Source: an uncultured Muribaculaceae bacterium (GTDB lineage Bacteria > Bacteroidota > Bacteroidia > Bacteroidales > Muribaculaceae). Taken from it: 63,852 nucleotides of DNA. The notes under the pieces were generated by a model, which saw nothing but the letters and a program-made list of their open reading frames with translations, made no database searches and was not told where the DNA came from. Made by a program: the position numbers and the translations under genes. The stretch lies in the NCBI GenBank assembly GCA_910579105.1, contig CAJTRT010000010.1, positions 1 through 63,852 of the forward strand, given 5' to 3'. Shown piece after piece: positions 17,760 to 28,428 of the stretch (positions within the stretch are counted from its first letter, which is position 1; each line of letters opens with the position of its first letter).

Positions 17760-18644
17760 TCAGAGTTTTTTCAATATGGAAAGAAGGGTGTTAAGCGAGA
17801 TTTTCGAATAGCCGCGGCCTGGCGTCTGCCATTTCTGGACATTCCCTTTGTTCCATTTGGCTGAGCCGAGATTCCACGTTATATCGGCCGCGACATCCTT
17901 TCCCGGAGCGGAGAATGTCGCGGAAACTTCCCGGGCGACAGGGCCTGCCGGGGTAACATCCTGGCCTGAGTACCGCGCCACCGCGTTGAAGCTGCCGGAA
18001 TCTACAAGAAGGTAGGACAGCATCGGGGCTTCGCTTCCGGATACCACGAATCCGTAATCAAGTATCTCCTGACGGGGATACGGACGCAGCAACAGCATAT
18101 CCTCGTACTCCGTCGGCTGGACTTCAAACGACGATGCCGCGAGTTCAACGCCGGACACGCTGAAAACACGGCCCAAAAGGATATCCTGCACGTCGGCAAT
18201 GTCGAGCCCGAGTTCAGTCGTGAGACGGCTGACACTCTCACTGACATACCGCTTTCCGACTTTGTCGACAGCATGGACGGAATCAGTATCGATCCAGACA
18301 GAAGCGACCTCGAAGCCAAGCATCCTTACCGAAAACTTCACATACTCCCCGCGGCGCATATAAGCCGTGGCATTCAGGCTGGCGGACAACGGCTGTCGCA
18401 GCGAGACCGATACCGGGAGCTGCACATCGTTCCACTCCTTCTGCCCTTCCAGCAATCGGGAGGATACCGAAGGTTCTCCCGCGGAACGCGACACTGTCTG
18501 CCCGGCAGAAGACGCGCGCGCCGGCTGCCGGGAACTATGGCATGAGGTCAAAACGGGAATTAATAAGGATATGACAACGAACAGCAAGCCGTACTGTCGT
18601 TTCAGCTTGAAATATCTTCCTTTTAAATTCTGACGTGGTAACAT
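17760..18644 (-). CDS. DUF4292 outer-membrane-associated lipoprotein
   Basis: This is a Bacteroidetes lipoprotein family without a settled function, with a LolB/LolA-like beta-sheet appearance. The 294-residue product has a basic N-terminus, a hydrophobic segment and the lipobox LTSC (cysteine about residue 35). The body carries the LRQPLSASLNATAYMRRGEYVKFSVRMLGFEVA segment in which such proteins contact lipid or lipoprotein; this is the strongest family mark. It lies 6 nt before envC and 43 nt after the TPR gene, an order seen repeatedly in Bacteroidales, which hints at a shared envelope-biogenesis role. That role is inference. Confidence 0.78.
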   Translation of the reverse strand: MLPRQNLKGRYFKLKRQYGLLFVVISLLIPVLTSCHSSRQPARASSAGQTVSRSAGEPSVSSRLLEGQKEWNDVQLPVSVSLRQPLSASLNATAYMRRGEYVKFSVRMLGFEVASVWIDTDSVHAVDKVGKRYVSESVSRLTTELGLDIADVQDILLGRVFSVSGVELAASSFEVQPTEYEDMLLLRPYPRQEILDYGFVVSGSEAPMLSYLLVDSGSFNAVARYSGQDVTPAGPVAREVSATFSAPGKDVAADITWNLGSAKWNKGNVQKWQTPGRGYSKISLNTLLSILKKL

Positions 18645-18687
18645 ATTGGTTTATGAAGCCTTTCTATATCATCGTCGGACACAGCCG

Positions 18688-20454
18688 CTATTCTTCCACG
18701 AAACGGCGTAGTCTCACTTTCTTTTTGAGTATCTGGTCGTCAGGGCTGAGTTCAAGAGCCTGCTGCCAGAAATCGAGCGCCTTCGCTCGGTCGCCATAGA
18801 AATAATATATGTCGCCGGCATGGGAAAGCACATCGGCAGCCGGGTTATCGCCCTCAACAGCCAAGGCCCTGTCGATAAACTCCTTCGCCCTGCCGAAATC
18901 CTTTTTCCTGAAGAAAATCCAAGCGTAGGTGTCAAGTGCCGTGTCGTTCTCCGGATTGGCCCGCACGCAGATAGCGCTCATTGTCTCAGCCCGGTCGAGG
19001 TCACGCCCCTCCTCGGCGAGATAATACGCGCAGTTGTTGAGAGCCAGCAGATTGTCGGGGTCCATCTCTATCGCGCGGTCATAATATACGAAGGCGGAAT
19101 CCTTCCGTTCGAGCTTGTAATAACTGTCGCCGATGGATGCGAGAATCTGCGAGCGCGTCTCATTGTCGAGAGTGTCGGCAAGAGCCTCGGCCTTCTCGAA
19201 ATAACGTATCGCCTCCCTTTGGTTGTCGAGTTGCTGGTAACTCGCGCCGAGCATAAGGTTGATCATCGCGCTCTCAGGCAGATAACGCAGGGCGCGCTCC
19301 CCCACCTGGATCGCCTTCGGCTCATTCTTGCTCTGGGAATACAGGCTCATAGCCATACGCCAGCGCTGCTCGGCCGACGGGTCTATGTCAAGGGCGAGTT
19401 CCTGCTGCTCGGCCGCGCCGGGCAGGTCGTTGATGGCATAGAGATACGAGGCGTAGAGGTCGCGGATGTCAGCCTCATGGGGATGATGCGTCAGCACAAC
19501 CTCGAACAATTTCTGTATACGCGGCTGCTGGACGGTGTCGGTGTACAACTGGCGTATATAGCTCGTCAGCATGTCGAGCTTCACCGGCAATTCGAGGCTT
19601 TCCTGTTTGAGCGCCTGGAACACCTCGCGGTCGAAAGCGGCAGAATCGCCGCGTTCCTTATAGAATTCGGCGCGCTTCATATACGCCAGGCCGTTAGCCG
19701 AGTCTATGGCACAGGCGCGGTCGTAGTAAGCTATCGCGGAATCAGGAAGATGCACAGCGTTGAACACGTCGCCGGCATAGATGTTGAACGTCGCGTTGCG
19801 CGGAAGCTGCCTCAGCACCGAATGAAGTTCCACGAGGGCCGATGCCGTGTCCCTCAGGGCGAGCATTGCCCTTATCTTGTGGGAAGTCAGACCGAGATCC
19901 GGGCCTTCGGCCCGCTGTATCCGGGCTATCACATCGATTGACCGGCGCAGGTTAGCCGTGTCAAACGTGGCCTGGAGAGCGTCGGCATACCTTAGGGCCA
20001 CATCGGGCTTCGAGGGGTTCAGCGAGTCGAGAATCTGCCATACGCGCACTGCCTCCGCGGCATTGCCGAGCTGGTTGTTGACCATTCCGTAGAAAATCGA
20101 CGAATAATAATCCTCGGGGTGCGCGTCGAAATGGCGGCGCATCATGTCGAACCCGCGCCTGGCCATCAGCGAGTCCTGCTGGCCGAGAGCCATATAGTAG
20201 TATCCGAGTGTCGAGCCGGAAGACGTTTCCGCGCTGTCGAGGGCATACGACCGGTCGAGAAGCTCGAAAAAAGCGTCGTCATTGTCGAGCGCGTTCTGGC
20301 GCATCGCCTCCATGAACATATAATCGGCTTTCCCCGCGTCCGCGCCCTCCTGCCAGCTGTCGGTCTTGCGACTACGGGCATAACCGGGTATGACAAGTGA
20401 AAAACCCGCCGCCGCTACCGCCATGACAGCGGCCATATGTCGAAGTCTGCGCAT
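18688..20454 (-). CDS. Secreted tetratricopeptide-repeat protein
   Basis: This is an exported scaffold protein with at least ten TPR-like helical pairs between about residues 80 and 580 of 588. Clear examples are DSAIAYYDRACAIDSANGLAYMKRAEFY, EAIRYFEKAEALADT, SAFVYYDRAIEMDPDNLLALNN and KALDFWQQALELSPDD. The N-terminus has a signal peptide (residues 7-26), with no lipobox. It lies between dut and the DUF4292 lipoprotein in the minus-strand operon and probably serves with DUF4292 and EnvC in envelope assembly. The partner proteins are unknown. Confidence 0.85.
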   Translation of the reverse strand: MRRLRHMAAVMAVAAAGFSLVIPGYARSRKTDSWQEGADAGKADYMFMEAMRQNALDNDDAFFELLDRSYALDSAETSSGSTLGYYYMALGQQDSLMARRGFDMMRRHFDAHPEDYYSSIFYGMVNNQLGNAAEAVRVWQILDSLNPSKPDVALRYADALQATFDTANLRRSIDVIARIQRAEGPDLGLTSHKIRAMLALRDTASALVELHSVLRQLPRNATFNIYAGDVFNAVHLPDSAIAYYDRACAIDSANGLAYMKRAEFYKERGDSAAFDREVFQALKQESLELPVKLDMLTSYIRQLYTDTVQQPRIQKLFEVVLTHHPHEADIRDLYASYLYAINDLPGAAEQQELALDIDPSAEQRWRMAMSLYSQSKNEPKAIQVGERALRYLPESAMINLMLGASYQQLDNQREAIRYFEKAEALADTLDNETRSQILASIGDSYYKLERKDSAFVYYDRAIEMDPDNLLALNNCAYYLAEEGRDLDRAETMSAICVRANPENDTALDTYAWIFFRKKDFGRAKEFIDRALAVEGDNPAADVLSHAGDIYYFYGDRAKALDFWQQALELSPDDQILKKKVRLRRFVEE

Positions 20455-20495
20455 ATTTAATCAAAGTAGTGTATCCGTAGTTTGTCGGCATCCCG

Positions 20496-20933
20496 TCAGT
20501 TGACACCAGAATGGCCGAAAGCTCCGTCGCCGCGCTCGGTATGGTCGATCCGCTCTACCGGCTCCCATTCAACCCGCTCGTAACGCGTGATAACCATCTG
20601 GCATATCCGCTCGCCATCCTTGATCTCGAATGGCTCCTTGGAGAGGTTTATGACGATAACGCCGATCTCGCCGCGGTAGTCGCAGTCGACTGTCCCGGGA
20701 GTGTTGACCAACGAAATCCCGTGCTTTATCGCCAGGCCGCTGCGCGGACGTATCTGGCACTCGTATCCCTGGGGGAGCTGAATGTAAAGCCCCGTGGGGA
20801 TAAGCGCCCGTTCCAGCGGACCGAGTGTGACCGGCTCCGGGAGAAACGCCCTGACATCCATCCCGGCGGACCCGGGAGTCGCATAGGCGGGCATCGGATG
20901 ATGCGACTTATTTATAATCTTGACTTTAAGCAT
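20496..20933 (-). CDS. dut: Deoxyuridine 5'-triphosphate nucleotidohydrolase
   Basis: dUTPase hydrolyses dUTP to dUMP and pyrophosphate, keeping uracil out of DNA and feeding dTMP synthesis. The 145-residue protein carries all five trimeric-dUTPase motifs: TPGSAGMDVRA (motif 1), PRSGLAIKHG (2), NTPGTVDCDYRGEIGV (3), GERICQMVI (4) and the C-terminal RGDGAFGHSGV (5). In motif 5 an aspartate and an alanine stand where Glu/Gly is usual, which is tolerated. Twenty-seven nt separate it from asparaginase. Confidence 0.96.
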   Translation of the reverse strand: MLKVKIINKSHHPMPAYATPGSAGMDVRAFLPEPVTLGPLERALIPTGLYIQLPQGYECQIRPRSGLAIKHGISLVNTPGTVDCDYRGEIGVIVINLSKEPFEIKDGERICQMVITRYERVEWEPVERIDHTERGDGAFGHSGVN

Positions 20934-20960
20934 AGTGTTTCTTGCTAATCCGGCACCGGA

Positions 20961-22010
20961 CTATATACTCATTTCTCCAACAATCGGATGCAACATTCGG
21001 TTCGCGACCTGCCCCGGGGTGCAGCCCATGCCGAAAAGGAACATCAGCTTTGTAAGCGCGGCTTCGGTGGTGAGGTCATGCCCGGAGATTACCCCGGAGC
21101 GGGCCAGGCAGTCGCCGGTAAAGTACTTACGCTGGTTGACCCCCCCGTTGACACACTGGGTAACGTTCACGACCACCATCCCCCGGCTGACAGCCTCGCT
21201 GATGGCGCGGTTGAACCATTCCTCGGTAGTCGCGTTGCCGGCCCCGTAGGTTTTGAGCACCACGCCCTTCGCCCCGGGAGTGTCGAGTTGCTGCCGCAGG
21301 CATGTCTCAGTCATTCCAGGGAAGATATGGACGATTATCACATCGGTCGACATGCCCTTGTGCACCCTGAGCGGAAGCCGCTGGTTTACGCGCCACAACG
21401 CGTCGTGGTTGAACTGTATCGACAACCCTATTTTCGCAAGCGACGGATAGTTGTTGCTCTTGAACGCGTTGAAATTGTCGGCGCTCATCTTGGTTGAGCG
21501 GTTACCGCGCCAGAGATAGTTCTCGAACAATATCGCCACTTCCTGCACCATAGGCTCTCCGTTGACCGGATCGGTAGCGGCAGCGATCTGCAAGGCGGTG
21601 ATCAGGTTCTCCTCGCCGTCCGTGCGCACCTCGCCGATAGGGAGCTGCGAGCCGGTGATAATAACCGGCTTGCGCAGATTTTCAAGCATAAACGACAGAG
21701 CCGAGGCGGTGTAGGCCATGGTGTCGGTTCCGTGGAGCACCACGAATCCGTCATATCGGTCGTAATCCTTTCCTATCGCCGAGGCTATCTGCTGCCAGTG
21801 GGACGGGTTGATATTGCTCGAATCCATGGGGGGATTGAACTGTATGTGGTCAATCTCGTAATCGAGCATCCTTACCTTCGGCACATTGTCAATCAAATGA
21901 TTGAAGTTGAACGGACGAAGCGTGCGCGTCGCCGGGTCCTCTATCATTCCGATTGTGCCCCCGGTATAGACTATGAGAATACGGGGTTTGCCTGTATGTT
22001 CCATTGGCAT
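20961..22010 (-). CDS. ansA: Type I (cytoplasmic) L-asparaginase
   Basis: This enzyme hydrolyses asparagine to aspartate and ammonia. The 349-residue protein has the first catalytic threonine in VYTGGTIGM (about residue 15) and the second motif VVLHGTDTMAYTASALSF (about residues 90-107). It lacks a signal peptide, which argues for type I. The late LKTYGAGNATTEEW segment matches the C-terminal domain. Two start codons (22010 and 22004) differ by two residues. It is 7 nt after metG, in one operon with it. Confidence 0.93.
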   Translation of the reverse strand: MPMEHTGKPRILIVYTGGTIGMIEDPATRTLRPFNFNHLIDNVPKVRMLDYEIDHIQFNPPMDSSNINPSHWQQIASAIGKDYDRYDGFVVLHGTDTMAYTASALSFMLENLRKPVIITGSQLPIGEVRTDGEENLITALQIAAATDPVNGEPMVQEVAILFENYLWRGNRSTKMSADNFNAFKSNNYPSLAKIGLSIQFNHDALWRVNQRLPLRVHKGMSTDVIIVHIFPGMTETCLRQQLDTPGAKGVVLKTYGAGNATTEEWFNRAISEAVSRGMVVVNVTQCVNGGVNQRKYFTGDCLARSGVISGHDLTTEAALTKLMFLFGMGCTPGQVANRMLHPIVGEMSI

Positions 22011-22017
22011 CCTTTAT

Positions 22018-24054
22018 TTAACCTACCGACGATCCGGGAGCGACGGGAGCGGACGGTGAGATCACCGTCAGCGAGCCGTCGGAATTGACCGCCGAGAGAA
22101 TCATACCCTGCGACATTATGCCCATCATCTTGCGGGGAGGGAAGTTGGCAACGAAGCATACCTGCTTGCCCAGGAGCTGCTCGGGCTGATAGTACTTCGC
22201 GATTCCCGAGCAGATGGTGCGTTTCTCCATGCCGTCGTCAATGAGGAAACGGAGAAGCTTGTCGCTCTTCTTGACCTTCTCACATTCCAGAACCGTGCCC
22301 ACGCGGATATCCATCTTCATGAAGTCGTCAAACGAGGTGTCTGCCTTGACCGGCTCCGGCTTCCACGCTGCTGCCTCGTTCTCCTTCTTGATGCGGGCGA
22401 GGCGGTCGAGCTGCGCCTGAATGGCGTCGTCCTCGATTTTCTCGAAAAGGAGTTCCGGCTCGCCGAGCTTTGTGCCGGCGGCAACGAGATTCTCCGACCC
22501 GAGCATATCCCAGGAAAGAGTGTCGATAGCGAGCATCTTTTTCAGCTTTTCCACGGAGAACGGCAGGAACGGCTCGAACGCCACCGCGAGATTAGCGCAG
22601 ATCTGCACGGCGCAGTTGAGAATCGTCTTTACGCGTTCCATATCGGTCTTGGCGACCTTCCACGGCTCCGTCTCCTGCAGGTAGCGGTTGCCGACGCGCG
22701 CGATCTGCATCGCCTCGCGGAGCGCCTCGCGGAAATGGAAGCCGTCGAGGTCGGCGGTGAGGTTGGCAGCGGCCTCACTGATTTCAGAGAACGCCTTGGC
22801 CTCGGCATCGGTGTAATGGCCGGCATCAGGAACAATGCCGTCGAAATACTTGCGCGTCAGCACCATCACCCTGTTGACGAAATTGCCGAGAATGGCGACC
22901 AGCTCGGAGTTGTTGCGCTCCTGGAAGTCGCGCCAGGTGAAGTCGTTGTCCTTCGTCTCAGGCGCGTTGGCCGTAAGGACGTAGCGGAGCACGTCAGGCT
23001 TGCCGGGGAAGTCCCGCAGATACTCGTGGAGCCATATCGCCCAGTTGCGCGAGGTCGAGATCTTGTCCCCCTCGAGGTTTAGGAACTCGTTGGCGGGAAC
23101 ATTGTCGGGTAGCTGGAAACCGTCGCCGTACGCCATCAGCATCGCGGGGAAGATTATGCAGTGGAACACGATGTTGTCCTTGCCTATGAAGTTGATTACG
23201 CGTGTCTCGGGATCCTTCCAGTATGTCTCCCAGGTATCGGGGAGAAGTTCCTTGGTGTTGGAGATATAACCGATGGGGGCGTCAAACCAGACGTAAAGCA
23301 CCTTTCCGTCGGCTCCCTCGACAGGAACCGGGATGCCCCAGTCGAGGTCGCGGGTGACGGCGCGGGGCTGGAGACCGAGCTCGAGCCACGACTTGCACTG
23401 CCCGTAGACGTTGGGGCGCCATTCCTTGTGCCCTTCGAGAATCCACTTCGTCAGCTCCTCCTGCCAGCGGTCGAGGGGGAGGTACCAGTGGGTTGTCTCG
23501 CGCAGCACCGGGGTGTTGCCGGTCTCGGCGCAGCGGGGATTAATCAACTCCGTTGGGCTGAGCGAGGAGCCGCATTTCTCGCACTGGTCGCCATAAGCTC
23601 CTTGCGCGTGGCACACCGGGCACTCCCCGACTACATAACGGTCGGCCACGAAGCGCCCCGCGCCCTCGTCGTAGAGTTGCTGCGACTTGATTTCAACAAA
23701 CTCGCCTTTGTCGTAAAGGCGTTTGAAAAACTCCGACGCGGTGGCGGCGTGTGTCTCCGAGGTAGTGCGGGAGTACACGTCGAACGAGATACCCAATCCC
23801 TCGAACGAATCTTTGATCAGGGCGTGGTAGCGGTCGACTACATCCTGCGGGGTCACCCCTTCCTTGCGCGCCCTGATGGTGATAGGCACTCCGTGCTCGT
23901 CGGAACCTCCGATCATGACCACGTCACTCCCTTTCAGACGGAGGTAACGGGCATAAATGTCGGCCGGGACGTAAACCCCGGCGAGATGGCCGATATGCAC
24001 AGGGCCGTTGGCATAAGGAAGAGCGGTTGTGATGAGTGTTCGCTTAAACGCCAT
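22018..24054 (-). CDS. metG: Methionyl-tRNA synthetase
   Basis: MetG charges tRNA(Met) with methionine. The 678-residue protein has the class I HIGH motif at 20-23, the zinc knuckle with C145, C148, C158 and C161, the KMSKS loop as KISTS at 331-335 (a normal variant in this phylum), an anticodon-binding helical domain, and a C-terminal tRNA-binding OB fold starting at about 575 (FMKMDIRVGTVLECEKVKKSDKLL). Size and domain order are those of the dimeric form. It is the first gene of the minus-strand operon and is preceded by a promoter and a hairpin-bearing leader. Confidence 0.98.
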   Translation of the reverse strand: MAFKRTLITTALPYANGPVHIGHLAGVYVPADIYARYLRLKGSDVVMIGGSDEHGVPITIRARKEGVTPQDVVDRYHALIKDSFEGLGISFDVYSRTTSETHAATASEFFKRLYDKGEFVEIKSQQLYDEGAGRFVADRYVVGECPVCHAQGAYGDQCEKCGSSLSPTELINPRCAETGNTPVLRETTHWYLPLDRWQEELTKWILEGHKEWRPNVYGQCKSWLELGLQPRAVTRDLDWGIPVPVEGADGKVLYVWFDAPIGYISNTKELLPDTWETYWKDPETRVINFIGKDNIVFHCIIFPAMLMAYGDGFQLPDNVPANEFLNLEGDKISTSRNWAIWLHEYLRDFPGKPDVLRYVLTANAPETKDNDFTWRDFQERNNSELVAILGNFVNRVMVLTRKYFDGIVPDAGHYTDAEAKAFSEISEAAANLTADLDGFHFREALREAMQIARVGNRYLQETEPWKVAKTDMERVKTILNCAVQICANLAVAFEPFLPFSVEKLKKMLAIDTLSWDMLGSENLVAAGTKLGEPELLFEKIEDDAIQAQLDRLARIKKENEAAAWKPEPVKADTSFDDFMKMDIRVGTVLECEKVKKSDKLLRFLIDDGMEKRTICSGIAKYYQPEQLLGKQVCFVANFPPRKMMGIMSQGMILSAVNSDGSLTVISPSAPVAPGSSVG

Positions 24055-24104
24055 AGATATATTCTGTTAGGATGTTTTATTTATTGTGATTAATGCGACC
24101 GGAG

Positions 24105-24128
24105 CCGCGGGCAGGCGGCTGCCCGCGG
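24105..24128 (-). other. GC-rich hairpin in the metG leader
   Basis: A perfect 10-bp stem (CCGCGGGCAG, 24105-24114, with CTGCCCGCGG, 24119-24128) with a four-base loop lies between the metG promoter and the start codon. It lacks a T-run on both strands, so it is a leader structure, not a typical terminator. Confidence 0.6.
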
Positions 24129-24150
24129 GCTTTCCGGCTCTATCAAATTG

Positions 24151-24182
24151 CAAAATTAGCGATTATTATCGGTTATTCCAAG
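24151..24182 (-). promoter_or_regulatory. Promoter of the metG operon
   Basis: On the minus strand TAATTTTG (24151-24158) is the -7 box and CTTG (24179-24182) lies 20 nt upstream as a near -33 box. The leader is predicted to be about 90 nt. Confidence 0.55.
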
Positions 24183-24236
24183 CCCGGATAAAGCGCCGCG
24201 CCACTTTTTTATTAATGCTTTTAGGGGATTTTTTCG

Positions 24237-24244
24237 TAATTTCG
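24237..24244 (+). promoter_or_regulatory. Possible -7 box for cvpA-suf
   Basis: TAATTTCG is one mismatch from TAnnTTTG, 18 nt before the cvpA start. No clean -33 box is seen, although an AT-rich tract precedes it. Confidence 0.35.
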
Positions 24245-24262
24245 CGCTGGCTTTATCTATAA

Positions 24263-24763
24263 ATGACAACTCTCGATATCATAATACTGATAGTGTTCGC
24301 CGGTTCGGTGCTGATCGGCTTCCGCAGCGGGCTGCTGAAACAGGTAGGCTCGCTCGGGGGACTGGTGGCGGGCGCGGTCCTCTGCCGCGTGGGCTCGGCG
24401 TGGCTGTCGGCGGTAATCGCAGGCCACGAGGCTGACGGCGACCCCTCCGCCCCGGCATATACCGACATCGTGCTGGCCCACCTCATACTCTTCATAGCGG
24501 GGTTCTGCTGTGTTAAGGCCGTGGCCCACTTCTGCCGCCAGATTACCCACGCGCTATCGCTCGGCGTGGTCGACAGGCTTGCGGGCGTGGCGTTCTCCCT
24601 CTTCGAGTGGATGCTGGTGCTGAGCCTGGTACTCAACCTGTGGCTCGTGATCAAGCCGCAGACCTCGATAGCCGCCCTCTCGACCCTCGCCAACGGGCAC
24701 GCCGCACCGGCCATCGTGGCGCTCGCGCCGAAAGTGCTCGGATGGGCATTCGGAGGCTCTTAG
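24263..24763 (+). CDS. cvpA: CvpA-family membrane protein
   Basis: This is a small inner-membrane protein of the CvpA (colicin V production) family, whose biochemical role is not settled. The 166-residue product has four hydrophobic helices, starting with DIIILIVFAGSVLIGFRSGLLKQV (residues about 5-28), which is the family signature with its conserved Gly/Arg/Lys motif, and a helix about residues 75-100 and another at 108-135. The length is typical. It is the first gene before sufBCDS and probably shares its transcript, since no promoter was found in the 60-nt gap. Confidence 0.85.
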   Translation: MTTLDIIILIVFAGSVLIGFRSGLLKQVGSLGGLVAGAVLCRVGSAWLSAVIAGHEADGDPSAPAYTDIVLAHLILFIAGFCCVKAVAHFCRQITHALSLGVVDRLAGVAFSLFEWMLVLSLVLNLWLVIKPQTSIAALSTLANGHAAPAIVALAPKVLGWAFGGS

Positions 24764-24766
24764 GAT

Positions 24767-24823
24767 ATGGCGAACATACAGGCCCCGCGGGGCGTTATCC
24801 TCTTTGAAACAACCCTTTGCTAA
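24767..24823 (+). other. Possible 18-codon leader ORF before sufB
   Basis: An ATG at 24767 opens an 18-codon frame ending Leu-Cys-stop, with its TAA directly abutting the sufB ATG (TAAATG). It contains the 12-nt palindrome GCCCCGCGGGGC (24782-24793). A frame this short arises easily by chance, so expression is uncertain. Confidence 0.25.
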
Positions 24824-26272
<1,449 letters not shown>

Positions 26273-26306
26273 TTCCGAAACATCCAACACTGACACCATA
26301 CTCACA

Positions 26307-27071
26307 ATGAGCAAAGATATTATCCTGGAGGTCAACGGCCTCCGCGCGAAAGTAGAAGACAAGGAAATCCTCAAAGGGGTAAACCTCACAGTCCGCGCCG
26401 GGGAGGTACACGCAATAATGGGACCCAACGGCTCAGGAAAATCGACCCTCTCCGGGGTGCTCACCGGCAACCCGGCCTACACCGTCACAGGCGGTTCGGC
26501 CACCTTCCACGGCCTCGACCTGCTGGCGCTCTCTCCCGAGGACCGCAGCCACGAAGGGCTTTTCCTCTCCTTCCAGTACCCGGTGGAGATTCCCGGGGTG
26601 TCGATGGTGAACTTCATGCGCGCCGCTGTCAACGCCAAGCGCAAGTATTTCAACCAGCCCCCGCTGTCGGCCAGCGACTTCCTGAAACTTATGCGCCAGA
26701 AGCGCGCCATTGTCGAGCTCGACAACAAGCTCGCCTCCCGATCCGTCAACGAGGGATTCTCTGGCGGAGAAAAGAAGCGCAACGAAATCTTCCAGATGGC
26801 TATGCTCGAGCCTCGCCTGGCGATTCTCGACGAAACAGACTCAGGTCTCGACATCGACGCCCTGAGGGTTGTCGCCGGAGGCGTGAACCAGCTCAAAAGC
26901 GAGGACAACGCCACCATCGTAATCACCCACTACCAGCGGTTGCTCGACTACATAAAGCCCGACTTCGTGCACGTGCTCTACAAGGGGCGCATCGTGCGCA
27001 GCGGGGGACCCGAGCTGGCTCTCGAGCTCGAAGAGCGCGGTTACGACTGGATCAAGGAAGAAAATCTCTGA
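26307..27071 (+). CDS. sufC: Fe-S cluster assembly ATPase SufC
   Basis: SufC is the ABC-type ATPase that drives conformational change in SufBCD. The 254-residue protein has Walker A GPNGSGKST (about residues 40-48), the SufC-specific signature FSGGEKKRNEI (about 151-161) and Walker B AILDETDSGLDIDAL (about 172-186), where the ETDSGLD form is diagnostic for SufC. The length is normal. It lies 4 nt before sufD. Confidence 0.98.
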   Translation: MSKDIILEVNGLRAKVEDKEILKGVNLTVRAGEVHAIMGPNGSGKSTLSGVLTGNPAYTVTGGSATFHGLDLLALSPEDRSHEGLFLSFQYPVEIPGVSMVNFMRAAVNAKRKYFNQPPLSASDFLKLMRQKRAIVELDNKLASRSVNEGFSGGEKKRNEIFQMAMLEPRLAILDETDSGLDIDALRVVAGGVNQLKSEDNATIVITHYQRLLDYIKPDFVHVLYKGRIVRSGGPELALELEERGYDWIKEENL

Positions 27072-27075
27072 ACCC

Positions 27076-28416
27076 ATGAGCGCTATCGACCAATACATAA
27101 ACCTTTTCCGGGAAAACCGCGAGGCTGTCGAGGCCCACTCGGCCCCGGCACTCAACGCCCTGCGCCCCGCCGCGCTCGCCGCGCTTGAAAAGGCCGGGCG
27201 GCTCCCGGAGAAAGGTGACGAGGGTTTTGAGAAAACCTCCGTCGAGAAGATGTTCGCGCCCGATTTCGGAGTCAACATCAACAGGGTGAACATCCCGGTG
27301 GATGTAGCGGCCGCTTTCCGTTGCGACGTTCCGAACCTGTCGACCCTTATGGGCATAATCGTCAACGACCGTTTCGTGCCCACGACAACCCTACGGAACA
27401 ACCTTCCGCAGGGACTGACCGTATGCTCTTTCGCCGAGGCCGCGGACGGCCCTATGGCCGCGGTACTCGCGCGGCATCTCGGCACCGCGGCACCACTCGA
27501 CAAGCCCGGTGTGGCGCTCAACACGCTCCTGGCGCAGGACGGAGTACTGATCCACGCCGCCAGCGGATTCAGGGCAGAAAAGCCGGTGCAGCTCGTAGGC
27601 ATCTTCAACTCCCCCGCCCCGCTGTTGGCTGCCCGACGCGTGCTGGTAGTCGCCGAGAAGGGTTCGGCCTTGTCAGTCCTGAAATGCGACCACTCGCAGG
27701 CCGGATCAAGCTACCTGTCTTCGGAGGTCGTGGAGATTGTCGTAGAACGGGATGCCGAGGTCAACTGGTACGACCTCGAGGAATCGAACGCCGAGACCTC
27801 GCGATACTCGCAGCTGTTCGCCCGCCAGGCCGAAAACTCGCGCTTCCAGGGGGTCGCCGCCACCCTGACCAACGGCACCACCCGCAACGAGTTCTCGATA
27901 AACCTCGAGGGGCATAACGCCGACTGCCACCTTGCCGGAATGGCGATAGGCTCCGGCTCGCAGCATATCGACAACGCGTCGGAAGTGACTCACCGCGCCA
28001 TGCGCGGACATTCCGACCAGCTTTTCAAATACTCGCTCGACGACGACGCCCAGGGTGCGTTCGAGGGTGGGATCGAGGTATGCCCCGGAGCGCGCTTCAC
28101 GGAAGCTTTTCAGACCAACCGCAACATCCTCGCCTCGACCAACGCCCGGATGCACTCCAAGCCTCAGCTCCTCATATATAACGACGACGTGAAATGCTCC
28201 CACGGGGCAGCCACGGGGCAACTCGACCAGAAAGCGCTGTTCTATATGCGCCAGCGAGGAATACCCGAACAGGAGGCCCGAACGATGCTCATGCAGGCGT
28301 TCATGGTAGACGTGATTGACTCCATCCGCCTCGAATCGCTCCGCGACCGACTCCGCCACCTCGTCGAATGTCGCTTCTCAGGCCGCCCCTCGGGATGCGC
28401 CGACTGCAACAAATAA
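27076..28416 (+). CDS. sufD: Fe-S cluster assembly protein SufD
   Basis: SufD is the SufB paralogue that completes the SufBC2D complex and helps bring in iron. The 446-residue protein shows the right-handed beta-helix core (about residues 120-390) and the C-terminal helical SufC-binding part (IPEQEARTMLMQAFMVDVIDSI). The functionally important HGAATGQLD histidine motif near residue 377 is present. The N-terminal 100 residues are variable, as usual. It sits between sufC and sufS with 4- and 12-nt gaps. Confidence 0.95.
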   Translation: MSAIDQYINLFRENREAVEAHSAPALNALRPAALAALEKAGRLPEKGDEGFEKTSVEKMFAPDFGVNINRVNIPVDVAAAFRCDVPNLSTLMGIIVNDRFVPTTTLRNNLPQGLTVCSFAEAADGPMAAVLARHLGTAAPLDKPGVALNTLLAQDGVLIHAASGFRAEKPVQLVGIFNSPAPLLAARRVLVVAEKGSALSVLKCDHSQAGSSYLSSEVVEIVVERDAEVNWYDLEESNAETSRYSQLFARQAENSRFQGVAATLTNGTTRNEFSINLEGHNADCHLAGMAIGSGSQHIDNASEVTHRAMRGHSDQLFKYSLDDDAQGAFEGGIEVCPGARFTEAFQTNRNILASTNARMHSKPQLLIYNDDVKCSHGAATGQLDQKALFYMRQRGIPEQEARTMLMQAFMVDVIDSIRLESLRDRLRHLVECRFSGRPSGCADCNK

Positions 28417-28428
28417 CCCCGCTCCGCT

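Noticed and set aside
22018..24054. A damaged KMSKS motif in MetG
   Set aside because: KISTS is a normal variant in this group and the rest of the protein is intact.
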